A stretch of DNA of 64,000 bases from Limnohabitans sp. 2KL-27. GTDB lineage: Bacteria > Pseudomonadota > Gammaproteobacteria > Burkholderiales > Burkholderiaceae_C. The stretch covers positions 482,604 through 546,603 of the forward strand of contig NZ_CXOP01000001.1 of the NCBI RefSeq assembly GCF_001269345.1, read 5' to 3'. The notes beneath the pieces were generated by a model. The model saw only the letters and a program-made list of their open reading frames with translations. It was not told the DNA's origin and searched no databases. The translations under genes and the position numbers were made by a program. Below, piece after piece: positions 18,789 through 28,272 of this stretch (position 1 is the stretch's first letter; the number at the start of each line of letters is the position of its first letter).

Positions 18789-20318
18789 ATGTCCAATCTC
18801 TTCATCCGCCTGCACCCGTCTGACGACGTGGTCATCGCCCGCAGCCAACTCATGAGCGGCAGCGCCGTCGAAGGTGTGCCCGTGCGCGGCCTGATCCCGC
18901 CGGGCCACAAGGTCGCCACACGCGCCATCGCTGTGGGCGAGCCGGTGCGCCGCTACAACCAGATCATTGGTTTTGCGCACCAGCCCATCGCGCCGGGCGA
19001 GCATGTGCACACGCACAACCTGAACATGGGCGCCGAAAAAGGCAACTTCGAGCGCGACTACGCCATCGGGCAAGACGTGAAGCCTGAACCTGCCCGCCAG
19101 CAGGCGACCTTCATGGGCTACAAGCGCTCTGATGGCCGCGTGGCGACGCGCAATTACATCGGCGTGTTGTCGAGCGTGAATTGCTCGGCCACTGCGGCAC
19201 GCGCTATTGCCGACCATTTCTCTAAACGCAACAACCCAGCTGCGCTGGCCAACTTTCCCAATGTGGATGGTGTGGTGGCCCTGACCCACGGCACCGGCTG
19301 CGGCATGGACACCGAAGGGCTGGGCATCCAACTGCTCGAGCGCACACTCGCCGGTTACGCCACGCACGCCAACTTCTGGGGCGTGGTGGTGGTGGGTTTG
19401 GGCTGCGAAGCCAACCAGCTCAGCACCTGGCTGGCGCACAGCAGCCTGCGCGTGGGTGAAACGCTCAAGGTCTTCAACATCCAGGACTCGGGCGGCACGC
19501 GCCTGACGGTCGAAAAAGGGATTGCCTTGATCGAAGAGATGTTGCCCCGCGCCAACGCGATCCAGCGCGAGCCTTGCAGCGCCGAGCACATCACGGTGGG
19601 CCTGCAGTGCGGCGGCTCCGATGGTTATTCGGGCATCAGCGCCAACCCCGCACTGGGCGTGGCGGTGGACTTGTTGGTGCAGCATGGCGGCACCGCCATC
19701 CTGAGCGAAACCCCCGAAATTTACGGCGCCGAGCATTTGCTCACCCGCCGCGCGGTCAAGCCAGAGGTGGCGCACAAACTGATCGAGCGCATCCGCTGGT
19801 GGGAAAACTACACCGCCATCAACGGCGGCGAGATGAACAACAACCCCTCCCCCGGCAACAAGGCCGGCGGCCTGACCACCATCTTGGAAAAATCTTTGGG
19901 CGCAGTGGCCAAAGGCGGCACGAGCAACCTGCAGGCGGTCTACGAATACGCCGAGCCGGTAACCGCCAAAGGCTTTGTCTACATGGACACGCCCGGTTAC
20001 GACCCGGTCAGTGCCACAGGCCAAGTGGCGGGCGGGGCCAACCTGATTTGCTTCACCACTGGCCGCGGCAGCGCTTACGGCTGCGCGCCCTCACCCAGCC
20101 TGAAGTTCTCGACCAACACCGCCTTGTGGAAAAAGCAGGAAGAGGACATGGACCTGAACTGCGGCGAGATCGTGGACGGCGGCGTGAGCATCGCCGACAT
20201 GGGTCAGCGCATCTTCGAGATGATTCTGGCTGCGGCTTCGGGCGAGCCCACCAAGAGCGAGCGCCACGGCTACGGTCAAAACGAATTCGTGCCTTGGCAA
20301 GTCGGCGCGGTGATGTGA
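18789..20318 (+). CDS. UxaA-family sugar-acid dehydratase (altronate or galactarate type)
   Basis: 509-aa iron-dependent dehydratase. The N-terminal SAF domain (residues 1-95, with PPGHKVATRAIAVGEPVRRY) is joined to the UxaA/GarD catalytic domain starting GYKRSDGRVATRNYIGVLSS (about 102). Conserved segments include THGTGCGMDTEG, GLGCEANQ, GLQCGGSDGYSGISANPA and NPSPGNKAGGL, with the cluster Cys residues in place. UxaA (D-altronate) and GarD (D-galactarate) cannot be separated by eye. Neighbouring hexuronate-type enzymes favour altronate. Confidence 0.88.
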   Translation: MSNLFIRLHPSDDVVIARSQLMSGSAVEGVPVRGLIPPGHKVATRAIAVGEPVRRYNQIIGFAHQPIAPGEHVHTHNLNMGAEKGNFERDYAIGQDVKPEPARQQATFMGYKRSDGRVATRNYIGVLSSVNCSATAARAIADHFSKRNNPAALANFPNVDGVVALTHGTGCGMDTEGLGIQLLERTLAGYATHANFWGVVVVGLGCEANQLSTWLAHSSLRVGETLKVFNIQDSGGTRLTVEKGIALIEEMLPRANAIQREPCSAEHITVGLQCGGSDGYSGISANPALGVAVDLLVQHGGTAILSETPEIYGAEHLLTRRAVKPEVAHKLIERIRWWENYTAINGGEMNNNPSPGNKAGGLTTILEKSLGAVAKGGTSNLQAVYEYAEPVTAKGFVYMDTPGYDPVSATGQVAGGANLICFTTGRGSAYGCAPSPSLKFSTNTALWKKQEEDMDLNCGEIVDGGVSIADMGQRIFEMILAAASGEPTKSERHGYGQNEFVPWQVGAVM

Positions 20319-20340
20319 ACCCACACCTTGAAAGAACCCC

Positions 20341-21393
20341 ATGAGCCAACGCATCCAAGCCGCTGAACTGCGCGCCAAAGTCGCACGCATCATTGAACAA
20401 GCGGGCAGCGCCCCAGCGGAGGCCGCGCAGGTGGCCGACAACCTGGTCATGGCCAATCTGAGCGGACACGACTCGCACGGTGTGGGCATGGTGCCGCGCT
20501 ATGTGGACGCCGTGCTCGAAGGGGGCCTGAGTCCCAACACGGGCGTCAAGGTGCTGCTCGACACCGGGCCCCTTTTGAACCTGGACGGTCAGCGCGGCTA
20601 CGGCCAAATCACCGGTGTGCAGGCGATGCACATGGGCATTGAACGCGCCAAGCAGCATGGGGTGTGCACTGTGGCGCTCAGCCGCTCACACCACCTGGGC
20701 CGCATCGGCCACTTTGCCGAAATGGCCGTGGCCCAAGGCCTGGTGTCGGTGCATTTTGTGAACGTGCTCTCGCGCCCCGTGGTCGCGCCCTTTGGCGGAG
20801 GCGACGGCCGCTTTGGCACCAACCCCTGCTGCATCGGCGTGCCCATGGGCAGCCGCGCCCCCTTTGTGCTCGACTTTGCCACCAGCCGCGTGGCGCAAGG
20901 CAAGATGCGCGTGGCCCACAACAAAGGCGAACAAGTGCCCCCCGGCTATTTGATCGACGAACACGGCCACCCCACCACCGACCCCGGCGTGGTGGTGGTG
21001 CCGCAGTCCAACGGCTTGTATGGCGCACTCATGACCTTTGGCGACCACAAAGGCTTTGGCATGGCTGTCGCCTGCGAACTGTTGGGCGGTGCCCTCACGG
21101 GCAGCGGCACCTGGCACCGCGAAGCCGACCACCAACGCGCCGTGCTCAACGGCATGCTGACGATGCTGATCGACCCGGTGCGCTTGGGCACGCAAGCCAT
21201 GTTCGAGCAAGAAGCCCTAGCCTTCGACGATTGGCTGCGCCAAAGCCCCGATGCTCCGGGCAGCGACGGCGTGCAGATGGCGGGCGAACCCGAACGCGCC
21301 GCCCGTGCCGAGCGTGAAAAAACTGGCATCTGGATCGACGACAACACCTGGGCGGAGATCGAAGCCTCAGAGAAAAAACTGCTGGGGCGTTGA
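20341..21393 (+). CDS. Malate/L-lactate dehydrogenase (Ldh2) family oxidoreductase
   Basis: 350-aa NAD(P)-dependent dehydrogenase with the family's own fold, unrelated to classical MDH. Motifs: MANLSGHDSHGVGMVPRYVD (about residues 37-56) with the catalytic His, VALSRSHHLGRIGHF (about 103), FGTNPCCIGVP and FVLDFATSRVAQGKM near 180. It follows the UxaA-like gene by 22 bp. Relatives act on malate, ureidoglycolate, sulfolactate or keto-sugar acids, and the substrate here is not predicted beyond a 2-hydroxy acid of the pathway. Confidence 0.88.
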   Translation: MSQRIQAAELRAKVARIIEQAGSAPAEAAQVADNLVMANLSGHDSHGVGMVPRYVDAVLEGGLSPNTGVKVLLDTGPLLNLDGQRGYGQITGVQAMHMGIERAKQHGVCTVALSRSHHLGRIGHFAEMAVAQGLVSVHFVNVLSRPVVAPFGGGDGRFGTNPCCIGVPMGSRAPFVLDFATSRVAQGKMRVAHNKGEQVPPGYLIDEHGHPTTDPGVVVVPQSNGLYGALMTFGDHKGFGMAVACELLGGALTGSGTWHREADHQRAVLNGMLTMLIDPVRLGTQAMFEQEALAFDDWLRQSPDAPGSDGVQMAGEPERAARAEREKTGIWIDDNTWAEIEASEKKLLGR

Positions 21394-21538
21394 GCCGTGA
21401 TGGATCGAGGCCTCCTGCGCCAGCGCCCATCCTGTGAGCGATGGGGCCAATGGCGGCCCACATGGCATCGCGTGTGGCACGCCCATCACGCCCAGAAAGC
21501 GCGCCCCCCACACCCTGAAGACCCATCCCGCTGACACC

Positions 21539-22942
21539 ATGCACCTCTCGGCCCTCACCCTGGCATCGTTGCCCGCTGACATCCACACCCCCACCTACGA
21601 CCGGCGCCGACACGCCCCAGGCGTGGTGCACCTGGGATTGGGTGCTTTTCACCGGGCCCACCAGGCCATGGTGTTTGACCAGTTGTTGGCCTCTGGCGAC
21701 ACGCGCTGGGGGATCCACGGCGTGGGCATGACGCGACCCGATTTGGTGAACCAGCTGCGTGCACAAGACGGCCTGTATGCCGTTCGTGTGGCCGATGGTC
21801 AAGGGCTGAAGTGGCAAGTGCCCGGTGCCTTGTGGCGCATGAGTGTGGCCACCACCGAGCGCGAAGCGGTGGTGCAGGCCATTGCTGCGCCCGCCACACG
21901 CTGGGTCACACTCACCGTCACAGAAAAAGGCTACACCCCGGCGCTGGGGCAGCTGCTGCTGGATGGCCTGCGTCTGCGCCAGCAAGCGGGCTTGCCGGGC
22001 ATCACCGTCGCCTCCTGCGACAACCTGCAAGGCAACGGCCACAAGCTGCAGGCCTTGGTCAAGGCCAGCGCCTTGCCCGATGACAGCAGTGTGTTGCATT
22101 GGCTCGATGCCCATTGCGCCTTTCCGTGCAGCATGGTCGACCGCATCGTGCCCGCGGCCACCGCCGAAGTGCTGGCCGCTGCCAGCCAAGCGCTGGGCCT
22201 GCGCGACGATGCGGCGCTGAGCACCGAAGGCTTTTGGGAATGGGTGATCGAAGACCGCTTGGCCGACCCGGCCGACGCGGCCCTGCTGCAAAGCGCGGGC
22301 GTGCGTGTGACAGCCGATGTGCACAGCTACGAAGAAACCAAGCTGCGCATGCTCAACGGCAGCCACACGGCCATGGCGCTCATGGGCGCCATCACCGGTC
22401 GGCCCTTCATTGCCAGCTGCATTGGCGTGTCGCACATCCAGGCCTTTGTGCACCGCCTGATGGGCCAAGAAGTTGCCCCGCACCTGAGCCGAACCGACTG
22501 GCGCGAGTACCGCGACGCTCTGATCGCGCGCTTTGGCAACCCCTATCTGAAGCACAGCGTGCACCAAATCGCCACCGACAGCTCGCAAAAGATTCCACAG
22601 CGCTGGCCGCCCTCGGTGCTGGGCCAGATCGAGTGCGGTGCAGGGTTTGAACACCATGCACTGGCTGCGGCGGTGTTCGTGCGCTACACCCTGGCCGAGG
22701 ACGAAAACGGTCAGGCCTACACCCTGAACGACCCACAAGCCACGAGCCTCATGGCCTTGGGCGCCGCCCAACGCACCGAGCCCGAAGCCTGTGTGCGGGC
22801 GCTGCTGTCCCGCGAAGACCTGTGGGGCAAGCGCTTGCCTGCCCACGCCGCATGGATCGCCCGCGTGGTGCATTGGCACCAACAGATTTTGCAAGGCGGT
22901 GTGGACGCCACGGTGCAAGCCCTTGTGCAAGAGAAGTCCTGA
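21539..22942 (+). CDS. Mannitol dehydrogenase-family: fructuronate/tagaturonate reductase-like
   Basis: 467 aa from the ATG at 21539 (MHLSALTLASLPAD). The frame is open to 21434 with no good start. Motifs: VVHLGLGAFHRAHQA (nucleotide-binding, about residue 28), TVTEKGYTP, SCDNLQGNG, and the catalytic region ETKLRMLNGSHTAMALMGA with Lys and Asn-x2-His. It lies 4 bp before a mannonate dehydratase, so reduction of D-fructuronate to D-mannonate (UxuB reaction) is the most economical role. Mannitol or tagaturonate activity is possible. Confidence 0.86.
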   Translation: MHLSALTLASLPADIHTPTYDRRRHAPGVVHLGLGAFHRAHQAMVFDQLLASGDTRWGIHGVGMTRPDLVNQLRAQDGLYAVRVADGQGLKWQVPGALWRMSVATTEREAVVQAIAAPATRWVTLTVTEKGYTPALGQLLLDGLRLRQQAGLPGITVASCDNLQGNGHKLQALVKASALPDDSSVLHWLDAHCAFPCSMVDRIVPAATAEVLAAASQALGLRDDAALSTEGFWEWVIEDRLADPADAALLQSAGVRVTADVHSYEETKLRMLNGSHTAMALMGAITGRPFIASCIGVSHIQAFVHRLMGQEVAPHLSRTDWREYRDALIARFGNPYLKHSVHQIATDSSQKIPQRWPPSVLGQIECGAGFEHHALAAAVFVRYTLAEDENGQAYTLNDPQATSLMALGAAQRTEPEACVRALLSREDLWGKRLPAHAAWIARVVHWHQQILQGGVDATVQALVQEKS

Positions 22943-22945
22943 GCC

Positions 22946-24166
22946 ATGAAAATCACCGCCGCCCGCGTCATCGTCTGCAGCCCCGGCCGCAACTTTGTCA
23001 CCCTCAAGATCGAGACCGACCAGGGCGTCACCGGCATCGGCGACGCCACACTGAATGGGCGTGAGCTGGCGGTGGTCAGCTACCTCGAAGACCATGTCAT
23101 CCCTTGCCTGATCGGGCGCGACCCGCAGCAGATCGAAGACATCTGGCAATACCTGTACAAAGGCGCTTACTGGCGGCGCGGCCCCGTGACCATGACCGCC
23201 ATTGCCGCGGTGGACACGGCGCTGTGGGACATCAAGGCCAAGATGGCGGGCATGCCGCTGTACCAGTTGCTCGGCGGGCGCAGCCGCACGGGCGTCATGG
23301 TCTACGGCCACGCCAACGGCCGCGACACCGCCGAGACGGTCGACGAGGTTTTGCGACACAAGGAAGAAGGCTACATGGCCATCCGCGCCCAAAGCGGCGT
23401 GCCGGGCCTGAACAAGGTCTATGGCGTGAATGGTGCGAACAGTGCCAACCGCATGTACGAACCCGCCGACGGCACCTTGCCCAGCGAGCACGACTGGAGC
23501 ACCGAAAAGTATTTGCGCCACACCCCCGGCCTGTTTGAAGCCGTGCGCGAAGCCGTGGGGCCTGACATCCATTTGCTGCACGACGTGCACCACCGCCTCA
23601 CGCCCATCGAAGCGGGCCAGTTGGGCAAGGCGCTCGAGCCCATGCGCCTGTTCTGGATGGAGGACCCCACCCCCGCCGAAAACCAGGACGCCTTCCAGTG
23701 GATACGCCACCACACCACCACGCCCATTGCGGTGGGCGAGATTTTCAACAGCATTTGGGACTGCAAAACGCTGATCGAAAAACAGCTGATCGACTACATC
23801 CGCACCACCGTGGTCCACGCGGGCGGCATCACGCACTTGCGGCGCATCGCCGACCTGGCGAGCCTCTACCAGGTGCGCACCGGCTGCCACGGCGCAACCG
23901 ATTTGTCACCTGTGTGCATGGGCGCGGCCCTGCACTTTGACACCTGGGTGCCCAACTTTGGTGTGCAGGAATTCATGCCACACAGCGAAGAAATGCTGTC
24001 GGTTTTTCCTCACGACTACCGTTTTGAGCGCGGCCTGATGCACTGCGGCGAATCCCCCGGGCACGGGGTGGACATCGACGAGCAACTGGCCGCCAAGTAC
24101 CCCTACCAAAGGGCCTACCTGCCAGTGAACCGGCTGCAGCACGATGGGACGCTTTGGAATTGGTGA
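22946..24166 (+). CDS. manD: D-mannonate dehydratase, enolase superfamily (ManD/RspA type)
   Basis: 406 aa. It makes 2-keto-3-deoxy-D-gluconate from D-mannonate. Residues in known ManD positions: Asn37 in LNGRE, Arg147 in AIRAQSG, Tyr159 in KVYG, DVHHR near 213-217, Glu in [10 protein letters not shown], Glu in AVGEIF, and HGATDLSPV near the C-terminal active site, ending in NFGVQEF. These catalytic matches favour true high-activity ManD over low-activity relatives. Last gene of the rightward operon, 3 bp after the reductase. KdgK and KDPG aldolase are not in this window. Confidence 0.9.
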   Translation: MKITAARVIVCSPGRNFVTLKIETDQGVTGIGDATLNGRELAVVSYLEDHVIPCLIGRDPQQIEDIWQYLYKGAYWRRGPVTMTAIAAVDTALWDIKAKMAGMPLYQLLGGRSRTGVMVYGHANGRDTAETVDEVLRHKEEGYMAIRAQSGVPGLNKVYGVNGANSANRMYEPADGTLPSEHDWSTEKYLRHTPGLFEAVREAVGPDIHLLHDVHHRLTPIEAGQLGKALEPMRLFWMEDPTPAENQDAFQWIRHHTTTPIAVGEIFNSIWDCKTLIEKQLIDYIRTTVVHAGGITHLRRIADLASLYQVRTGCHGATDLSPVCMGAALHFDTWVPNFGVQEFMPHSEEMLSVFPHDYRFERGLMHCGESPGHGVDIDEQLAAKYPYQRAYLPVNRLQHDGTLWNW

Positions 24167-24323
24167 GGTACTGGTGAATTAGATGAGCGGCTTTGCAGCG
24201 GTTGCAGACATTGAACGTCGCAAGCTGAACTGCAGCTTCAAGCCACAAAGAGTCATTCATACGGACGCATCCAAAAATATCTTTATCAGCCCAAAGGTTC
24301 GAGGGGATTTAGATTCACCCAAA

Positions 24324-25577
24324 TCACAGAAGCCTGAATGCCATTGCCGCCACCATCGTTGGAGGAATTGCTGCCAATAACAATTTACCCGCGCTGACAA
24401 CGCCCTCGTCAAACTTGCCTTTTAGAATCGCAACGCCAGCCGGGTTGGGGGCATTGGCTATCACGGTCAGGCCACCACCGGTCACGGCGCCCGCAACGAT
24501 GGCCACCTTGAATTCATCACTCAAACCTGGAACCAGAGAAGCCAAATAGGTCAGTGCTGCATTGTCCGTGATGGCAGTCAGCACAGTGGCTCCATAAAAC
24601 ACTTCGTCGGCGCTCAGACCCATGAGCAGCGGCTGAAGCCACCATGACTGCTGGCCACCCAGAACAACCAGGCCTGCGAGGAAAAAGGCTACTAACAAGG
24701 CTTCCCGAAGTATCAGCCTATCTTGATGCACGGCATAGGCACTGGCGTACCCAATGAAAAACAGCAGCAAGCCCATGAACACCACCGGGTGGTGCGCGAA
24801 AAGTACTATGCCAAGCAAAAAAGCCAAGTGAATTGCCACCATGATGGGGGGGACAGCCATTCGAGCAACTGCGGGCTCCCCAAGGCCAAGCAGTTCCCGT
24901 CTCATTAAAAGTGTCAGCAGGACAGCATTGACAAGGACTGCAATTGCAGCCTTCCAGCCGAAGGTCTGGAGCATGAAACTCAGATCCCATTGCCACGTGG
25001 AAGCAACCATCAACACTGGCGGCGCAGCAAAAGGCGTCAAAGTTCCACCAATCGAAATATTGACGAACAGTACCCCCAAAGTGGCGTACTTCAATCGCTC
25101 GCTAACTCGCGCGGAGAACACAGAGTCGCGCAGCATGAGCGCTGCAAGCGTCATGGCTGCAGGCTCTGTGATTAAAGAGCCCAGCAATGGCACCACCGAA
25201 AGCAGGAGAAAGTAGTTGACCATCGCCGTAGGCAAAGGTGCTAGGCGTGCAATCTGCTGGACCAACACGCCGCAAGCTTGCAGGATCGGTCTTGTGCCTG
25301 CTACCACCATGATGGCAAAGACAAAGAGCGGCTCAGTGAAATTGCGCGAATCGAGGTATTCAAGGGTTTGCACCTTACCAGCCAAGGCAAACATGGCTAT
25401 GGCCAGTACCATTGCCCATAAGCCAAAAACCACCTCGACTTCCCCAAGTAGGTGCCAGATGCCTGCATGACGCGGTTGTGCGTGTGCCAGGTGTTCAAAG
25501 TACTTGGTACTGAAGGTGTGAAGGACTGCCAGCGCGAAAATGCCAACTGCGATCCAAGGCAGGAGTGGGTGGTTCAT
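24324..25577 (-). CDS. Putative Na+/H+ antiporter (DUF1504-like membrane protein)
   Basis: 417 aa from the ATG at 25577 (MNHPLLPWIAVGIFALAVLH). A TTG one codon earlier is also open. About 11-12 hydrophobic segments with ion-transporter features: SLITEPAAMTLAALMLRDSV, NISIGGTLTPFAAPPVLMVA, TAITDNAALTYLASLVPG and GGLTVIANAPNPAGVAILKG. It resembles the putative Na+/H+ antiporter family PF07399. It converges on the sugar-acid operon and has lower G+C. The ion and physiological role are inferred only. Confidence 0.8.
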   Translation of the reverse strand: MNHPLLPWIAVGIFALAVLHTFSTKYFEHLAHAQPRHAGIWHLLGEVEVVFGLWAMVLAIAMFALAGKVQTLEYLDSRNFTEPLFVFAIMVVAGTRPILQACGVLVQQIARLAPLPTAMVNYFLLLSVVPLLGSLITEPAAMTLAALMLRDSVFSARVSERLKYATLGVLFVNISIGGTLTPFAAPPVLMVASTWQWDLSFMLQTFGWKAAIAVLVNAVLLTLLMRRELLGLGEPAVARMAVPPIMVAIHLAFLLGIVLFAHHPVVFMGLLLFFIGYASAYAVHQDRLILREALLVAFFLAGLVVLGGQQSWWLQPLLMGLSADEVFYGATVLTAITDNAALTYLASLVPGLSDEFKVAIVAGAVTGGGLTVIANAPNPAGVAILKGKFDEGVVSAGKLLLAAIPPTMVAAMAFRLL

Positions 25578-25637
25578 CAATGGGTCTCCAACGGCTTAAG
25601 CCGTGCAGTGAGGCGGCCCGACCTTCACCCAACCTGA

Positions 25638-25655
25638 TGCATGAACATACATGCA
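25638..25655. promoter_or_regulatory. Inverted repeat upstream of the antiporter gene
   Basis: TGCATG-AACATA-CATGCA, a 6-6-6 inverted repeat about 60 bp upstream of the antiporter start, in the 229-bp spacer that separates it from the AraC gene. It is a candidate operator. The binding protein is unknown. Confidence 0.35.
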
Positions 25656-25806
25656 CCACCCATTCAAATGCTATCACGCAAGAAGACTCTTAGTCCCTAC
25701 CAATGATTTATGCACTTTCGTAATGACGGAATTTAAATGCCTGATGATCACCATATTTTGCTTCGCACAAAAGCAAACAGCACGTAACACGATGCCAATT
25801 TGCTAT

Positions 25807-26571
25807 CTAAGAACTGCGACCCAGAGCCCTAGACAAAGTCGATGGGCTGGAATAACCAGTTCGCGTGGCAATTTGTTTCAATCCGATGCCTGTCTGAACC
25901 AATTGCCGGGCAATCGCTAACCTCAAGTTTTCTAAATACTTTCCTGGTGTCACATGCATCATGTCTTTGAAATTATTTGCAAATGATGTTCGCGACATGC
26001 CAGCCAAATTAGCCAAACCTTCCAAAGTCCAAGGATGCGCAGGCTTGGAATGCATCGCTACCAAACTTCTGGCAATTCGCGGGTCTGACAAGGCCTGAAA
26101 CAGCCCAGAGGATTGTTGTGGTCGAGACGTCAGGTGACGCATCAAACTGACCAACAAAATATCCCCAGCTCTGTTGATGAAGAAGGGTTGTCCACAACGA
26201 CTGGTCTGCATTTCACTCGCAATCAACGTCACGACTTGTAAAAGTGATGGATCAGCATCTTTCATAACGATTGAAATTGGCTGAGATATCTCTACCAAGA
26301 AGCTTTGTCCCATGGGCCCATCAAAAACAACATCAAAGCTCATCAGGCATTGCTGATCGACTCCAAGAAGCATCTCAAGCGTGAATGTTGTCGGGCAAAC
26401 CAACAATGACAAGGCCTCTGGCTGAATACCCGAGAAGCTATCTGTTGCGTGTTCAGAAGTCCCCATCTTGATGATGTGCAACGAAAACCCGTTTGGCTTG
26501 GTTGTCAATGTGACTTTAGGACTAAGGCCTTCCAATAAGGCGGTGAGTCGATCTAGACGAGGAGCGTCCAT
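25807..26571 (-). CDS. AraC-family transcriptional regulator
   Basis: 254 aa. C-terminal double HTH (about residues 155-254): LEGLANLAGMSRTSFANNFK, HVTPGKYLENLRLAIARQLV and IATRTGYSSPSTLSRALGR. The N-terminal half is a cupin-like sensor domain. It is divergent from the AEC transporter, with a palindrome in the shared spacer, and probably activates the transporter-GST-dehalogenase row downstream. The inducer is unknown. Confidence 0.9.
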   Translation of the reverse strand: MDAPRLDRLTALLEGLSPKVTLTTKPNGFSLHIIKMGTSEHATDSFSGIQPEALSLLVCPTTFTLEMLLGVDQQCLMSFDVVFDGPMGQSFLVEISQPISIVMKDADPSLLQVVTLIASEMQTSRCGQPFFINRAGDILLVSLMRHLTSRPQQSSGLFQALSDPRIARSLVAMHSKPAHPWTLEGLANLAGMSRTSFANNFKDMMHVTPGKYLENLRLAIARQLVQTGIGLKQIATRTGYSSPSTLSRALGRSS

Positions 26572-26591
26572 TTTGTACGATTTGCAAATTT

Positions 26592-26603
26592 ATATGTACA
26601 TAT
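26592..26603. promoter_or_regulatory. Palindrome in the AraC/AEC divergent region
   Basis: ATATGTACATAT, a perfect 12-bp palindrome in the 94-bp spacer between the divergent AraC regulator and AEC transporter. A wider TTGCA...TGCAA pair follows at about 26606-26630. Either could be an operator. No -35/-10 was assigned. Confidence 0.35.
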
Positions 26604-26665
26604 TGTTGCACCAAGTGCAGCATACTGCAACGGACTCCAGCTTTTTACTCACCGAGTGAGGGTTC

Positions 26666-27541
26666 ATGTTTTCAAAAATTGCAGCCATCACACTCCCCAT
26701 CTTTACGTTGGTACTGGTCGGATTTCTTTACAGCCGACGGGTTAAGCCAGACCTTGGGGGTGCCAACAAACTGATCGTCGATATCGCACTTCCCGTGTTG
26801 ATATTTATTTCTCTGTCTGCCAAATCGTTCGATCCGATAGCTGCCTTGTCATTCACTGGAGCATCCATCGTATTGATTTTTCTGAGCGGGTTGATCGCCT
26901 GGCCGTTGGCAAAATTCTCAGGTGCAACGTCGCAAGCGTTTTTGCCCTGTGCCATGTTCACCAATGTTGGCCCGATTGGCATCCCCTTGATCGCCTTAGC
27001 CTACGGACCAGAGGGAATGGCAACAGCTGTGGTTTTGCTGGTGATCTCCAACGTTTTGCATTTCACGCTTGGCGCAGGCGTCATGAGCGGCAAAGTGGAC
27101 TGGCGAATGGTTTATGCCAACCCATTGGTTTGGGCGACGGTGCTGGGTGTGGCCAGTTCTCGAATGCAGTTGGTTTTACCTGATTGGGTACAAACGTCAT
27201 GCACCATGATTGGTAGTGTGTTGGTTCCAATGATGCTGATGTCACTCGGGGCAAGACTTGCAAGCAGTCAAGTTGCAGATGCGTGGGTAGGTGTCCAGTC
27301 AAGCGTGTTGATTTTGGTCGTCAGACTCGCCGCAGTGTTTTTGGTCCTTTGGTTGATCCCCTTGCAAGGCCTAGAGCGCGGGGCTTTGATTTTGTTTGCC
27401 TGCTTGCCACCCGCAGTCTTTAATTTCATGCTCGCAGACAAATTTCAGGTGGCGCCTAACAAAGTGGCATCCACCGTCATCGTTGGGCATTTGTTGAGTT
27501 TGGCTTTCCTGCCACTCGGCATTTGGCTCGCTTTCGTTTAG
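26666..27541 (+). CDS. AEC (auxin efflux carrier) family transporter
   Basis: 291-aa inner-membrane protein of about 10 helices arranged as two five-helix halves: residues 1-130, with FLYSRRVKPDLGGANKLIVD and the conserved FTNVGPIGIPL, then 150-290. Relatives export or import small carboxylic acids such as malonate or malate. It heads a rightward row of GSTs and a haloacid dehalogenase, so uptake of a small halogenated or parent carboxylate is plausible but unproven. Confidence 0.87.
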   Translation: MFSKIAAITLPIFTLVLVGFLYSRRVKPDLGGANKLIVDIALPVLIFISLSAKSFDPIAALSFTGASIVLIFLSGLIAWPLAKFSGATSQAFLPCAMFTNVGPIGIPLIALAYGPEGMATAVVLLVISNVLHFTLGAGVMSGKVDWRMVYANPLVWATVLGVASSRMQLVLPDWVQTSCTMIGSVLVPMMLMSLGARLASSQVADAWVGVQSSVLILVVRLAAVFLVLWLIPLQGLERGALILFACLPPAVFNFMLADKFQVAPNKVASTVIVGHLLSLAFLPLGIWLAFV

Positions 27542-27573
27542 TTTTCTTTATCCCTCAGTAAAAGGCATCAGAC

Positions 27574-28269
27574 ATGATCAAGTTCTATTTCCATCCCTCA
27601 CCCAATCCTTTGAAGATTGCGTTGTACTTGGAAGAAACGGGCGAGCCCTATGAGCTCATTCCCGTGGACACGCGCAAAGGTGAACAGCATTCAGATGCCT
27701 TCAAGGTCATCAATCCCAATTCGAAAACACCAGCCATGCTGGACGACGATGTTCGCGTTTTCGACAGCAATGCCATGTTGCTTTATTTGGCTGAGAAGAT
27801 CGGTAAGTTCGTCCCCGCAGACACCCCGAAGAACAAAGCTGAGATGTATTCATGGTTGATGTTTGTCGCCACGGGCATCGGCCCTTACTGCGGCCAAGCT
27901 GTTCACTTCAAACATTTCGCGCCAGAGCCCAAAGAATATGCCGTGAATCGCTATGACTTTGAAGCCTGGCGTCATTGGCTTCTGATCAATGACCACCTGG
28001 CAAATCAGCCTTACATGATGGGCAATGAGTACACCATTGTGGACATGTCGGTTTGGGGCTGGGCTCGCGTCGTACCCTTTGTTTTAGGCGCTGATGCTTG
28101 GGAAAAACTGCCGCATGTCAAACGATTGCTTGATGAAATCAACGCGCGACCAGCGGCTCAGCGTGCAGAAGCATTGAAAACCAAGTTTGCATTCAAGACC
28201 GAAATGGATGAAGACGCCCGTAAAAAGCTTTTCCCATCTAACGAGCGCCTCAAAGCCTCTGGAGTGTGA
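27574..28269 (+). CDS. Glutathione S-transferase, Nu-class-like
   Basis: 231 aa. Thioredoxin-fold N-terminal domain (1-80) opening MIKFYFHPSPNPLKIALYLE, with Asn11 in the position used by Nu-class enzymes, and PNSKTPAML (cis-Pro) and FDSNAMLLYLAEK (gamma-glutamyl site). All-helical C-terminal domain with MGNEYTIVDMSVWGW (N-capping box). It is followed 3 bp later by a second GST, a tandem pair. Possible roles are dehalogenation, thiol-disulfide exchange or detoxification. Confidence 0.92.
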   Translation: MIKFYFHPSPNPLKIALYLEETGEPYELIPVDTRKGEQHSDAFKVINPNSKTPAMLDDDVRVFDSNAMLLYLAEKIGKFVPADTPKNKAEMYSWLMFVATGIGPYCGQAVHFKHFAPEPKEYAVNRYDFEAWRHWLLINDHLANQPYMMGNEYTIVDMSVWGWARVVPFVLGADAWEKLPHVKRLLDEINARPAAQRAEALKTKFAFKTEMDEDARKKLFPSNERLKASGV

Positions 28270-28272
28270 CGC

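Noticed and set aside
18216..20024. 602-codon minus-strand frame over dctM and the UxaA-like gene
   Set aside because: Shadow of well-supported genes. Low-complexity composition and no recognisable motif.
21146..23890. 914-codon open frame on the minus strand across the Ldh2, fructuronate reductase and ManD genes
   Set aside because: Antisense to three genes with clear motifs. Long stop-free antisense frames are expected at high G+C with this codon bias; its residues (many His, Gly, Gln) show no domain.
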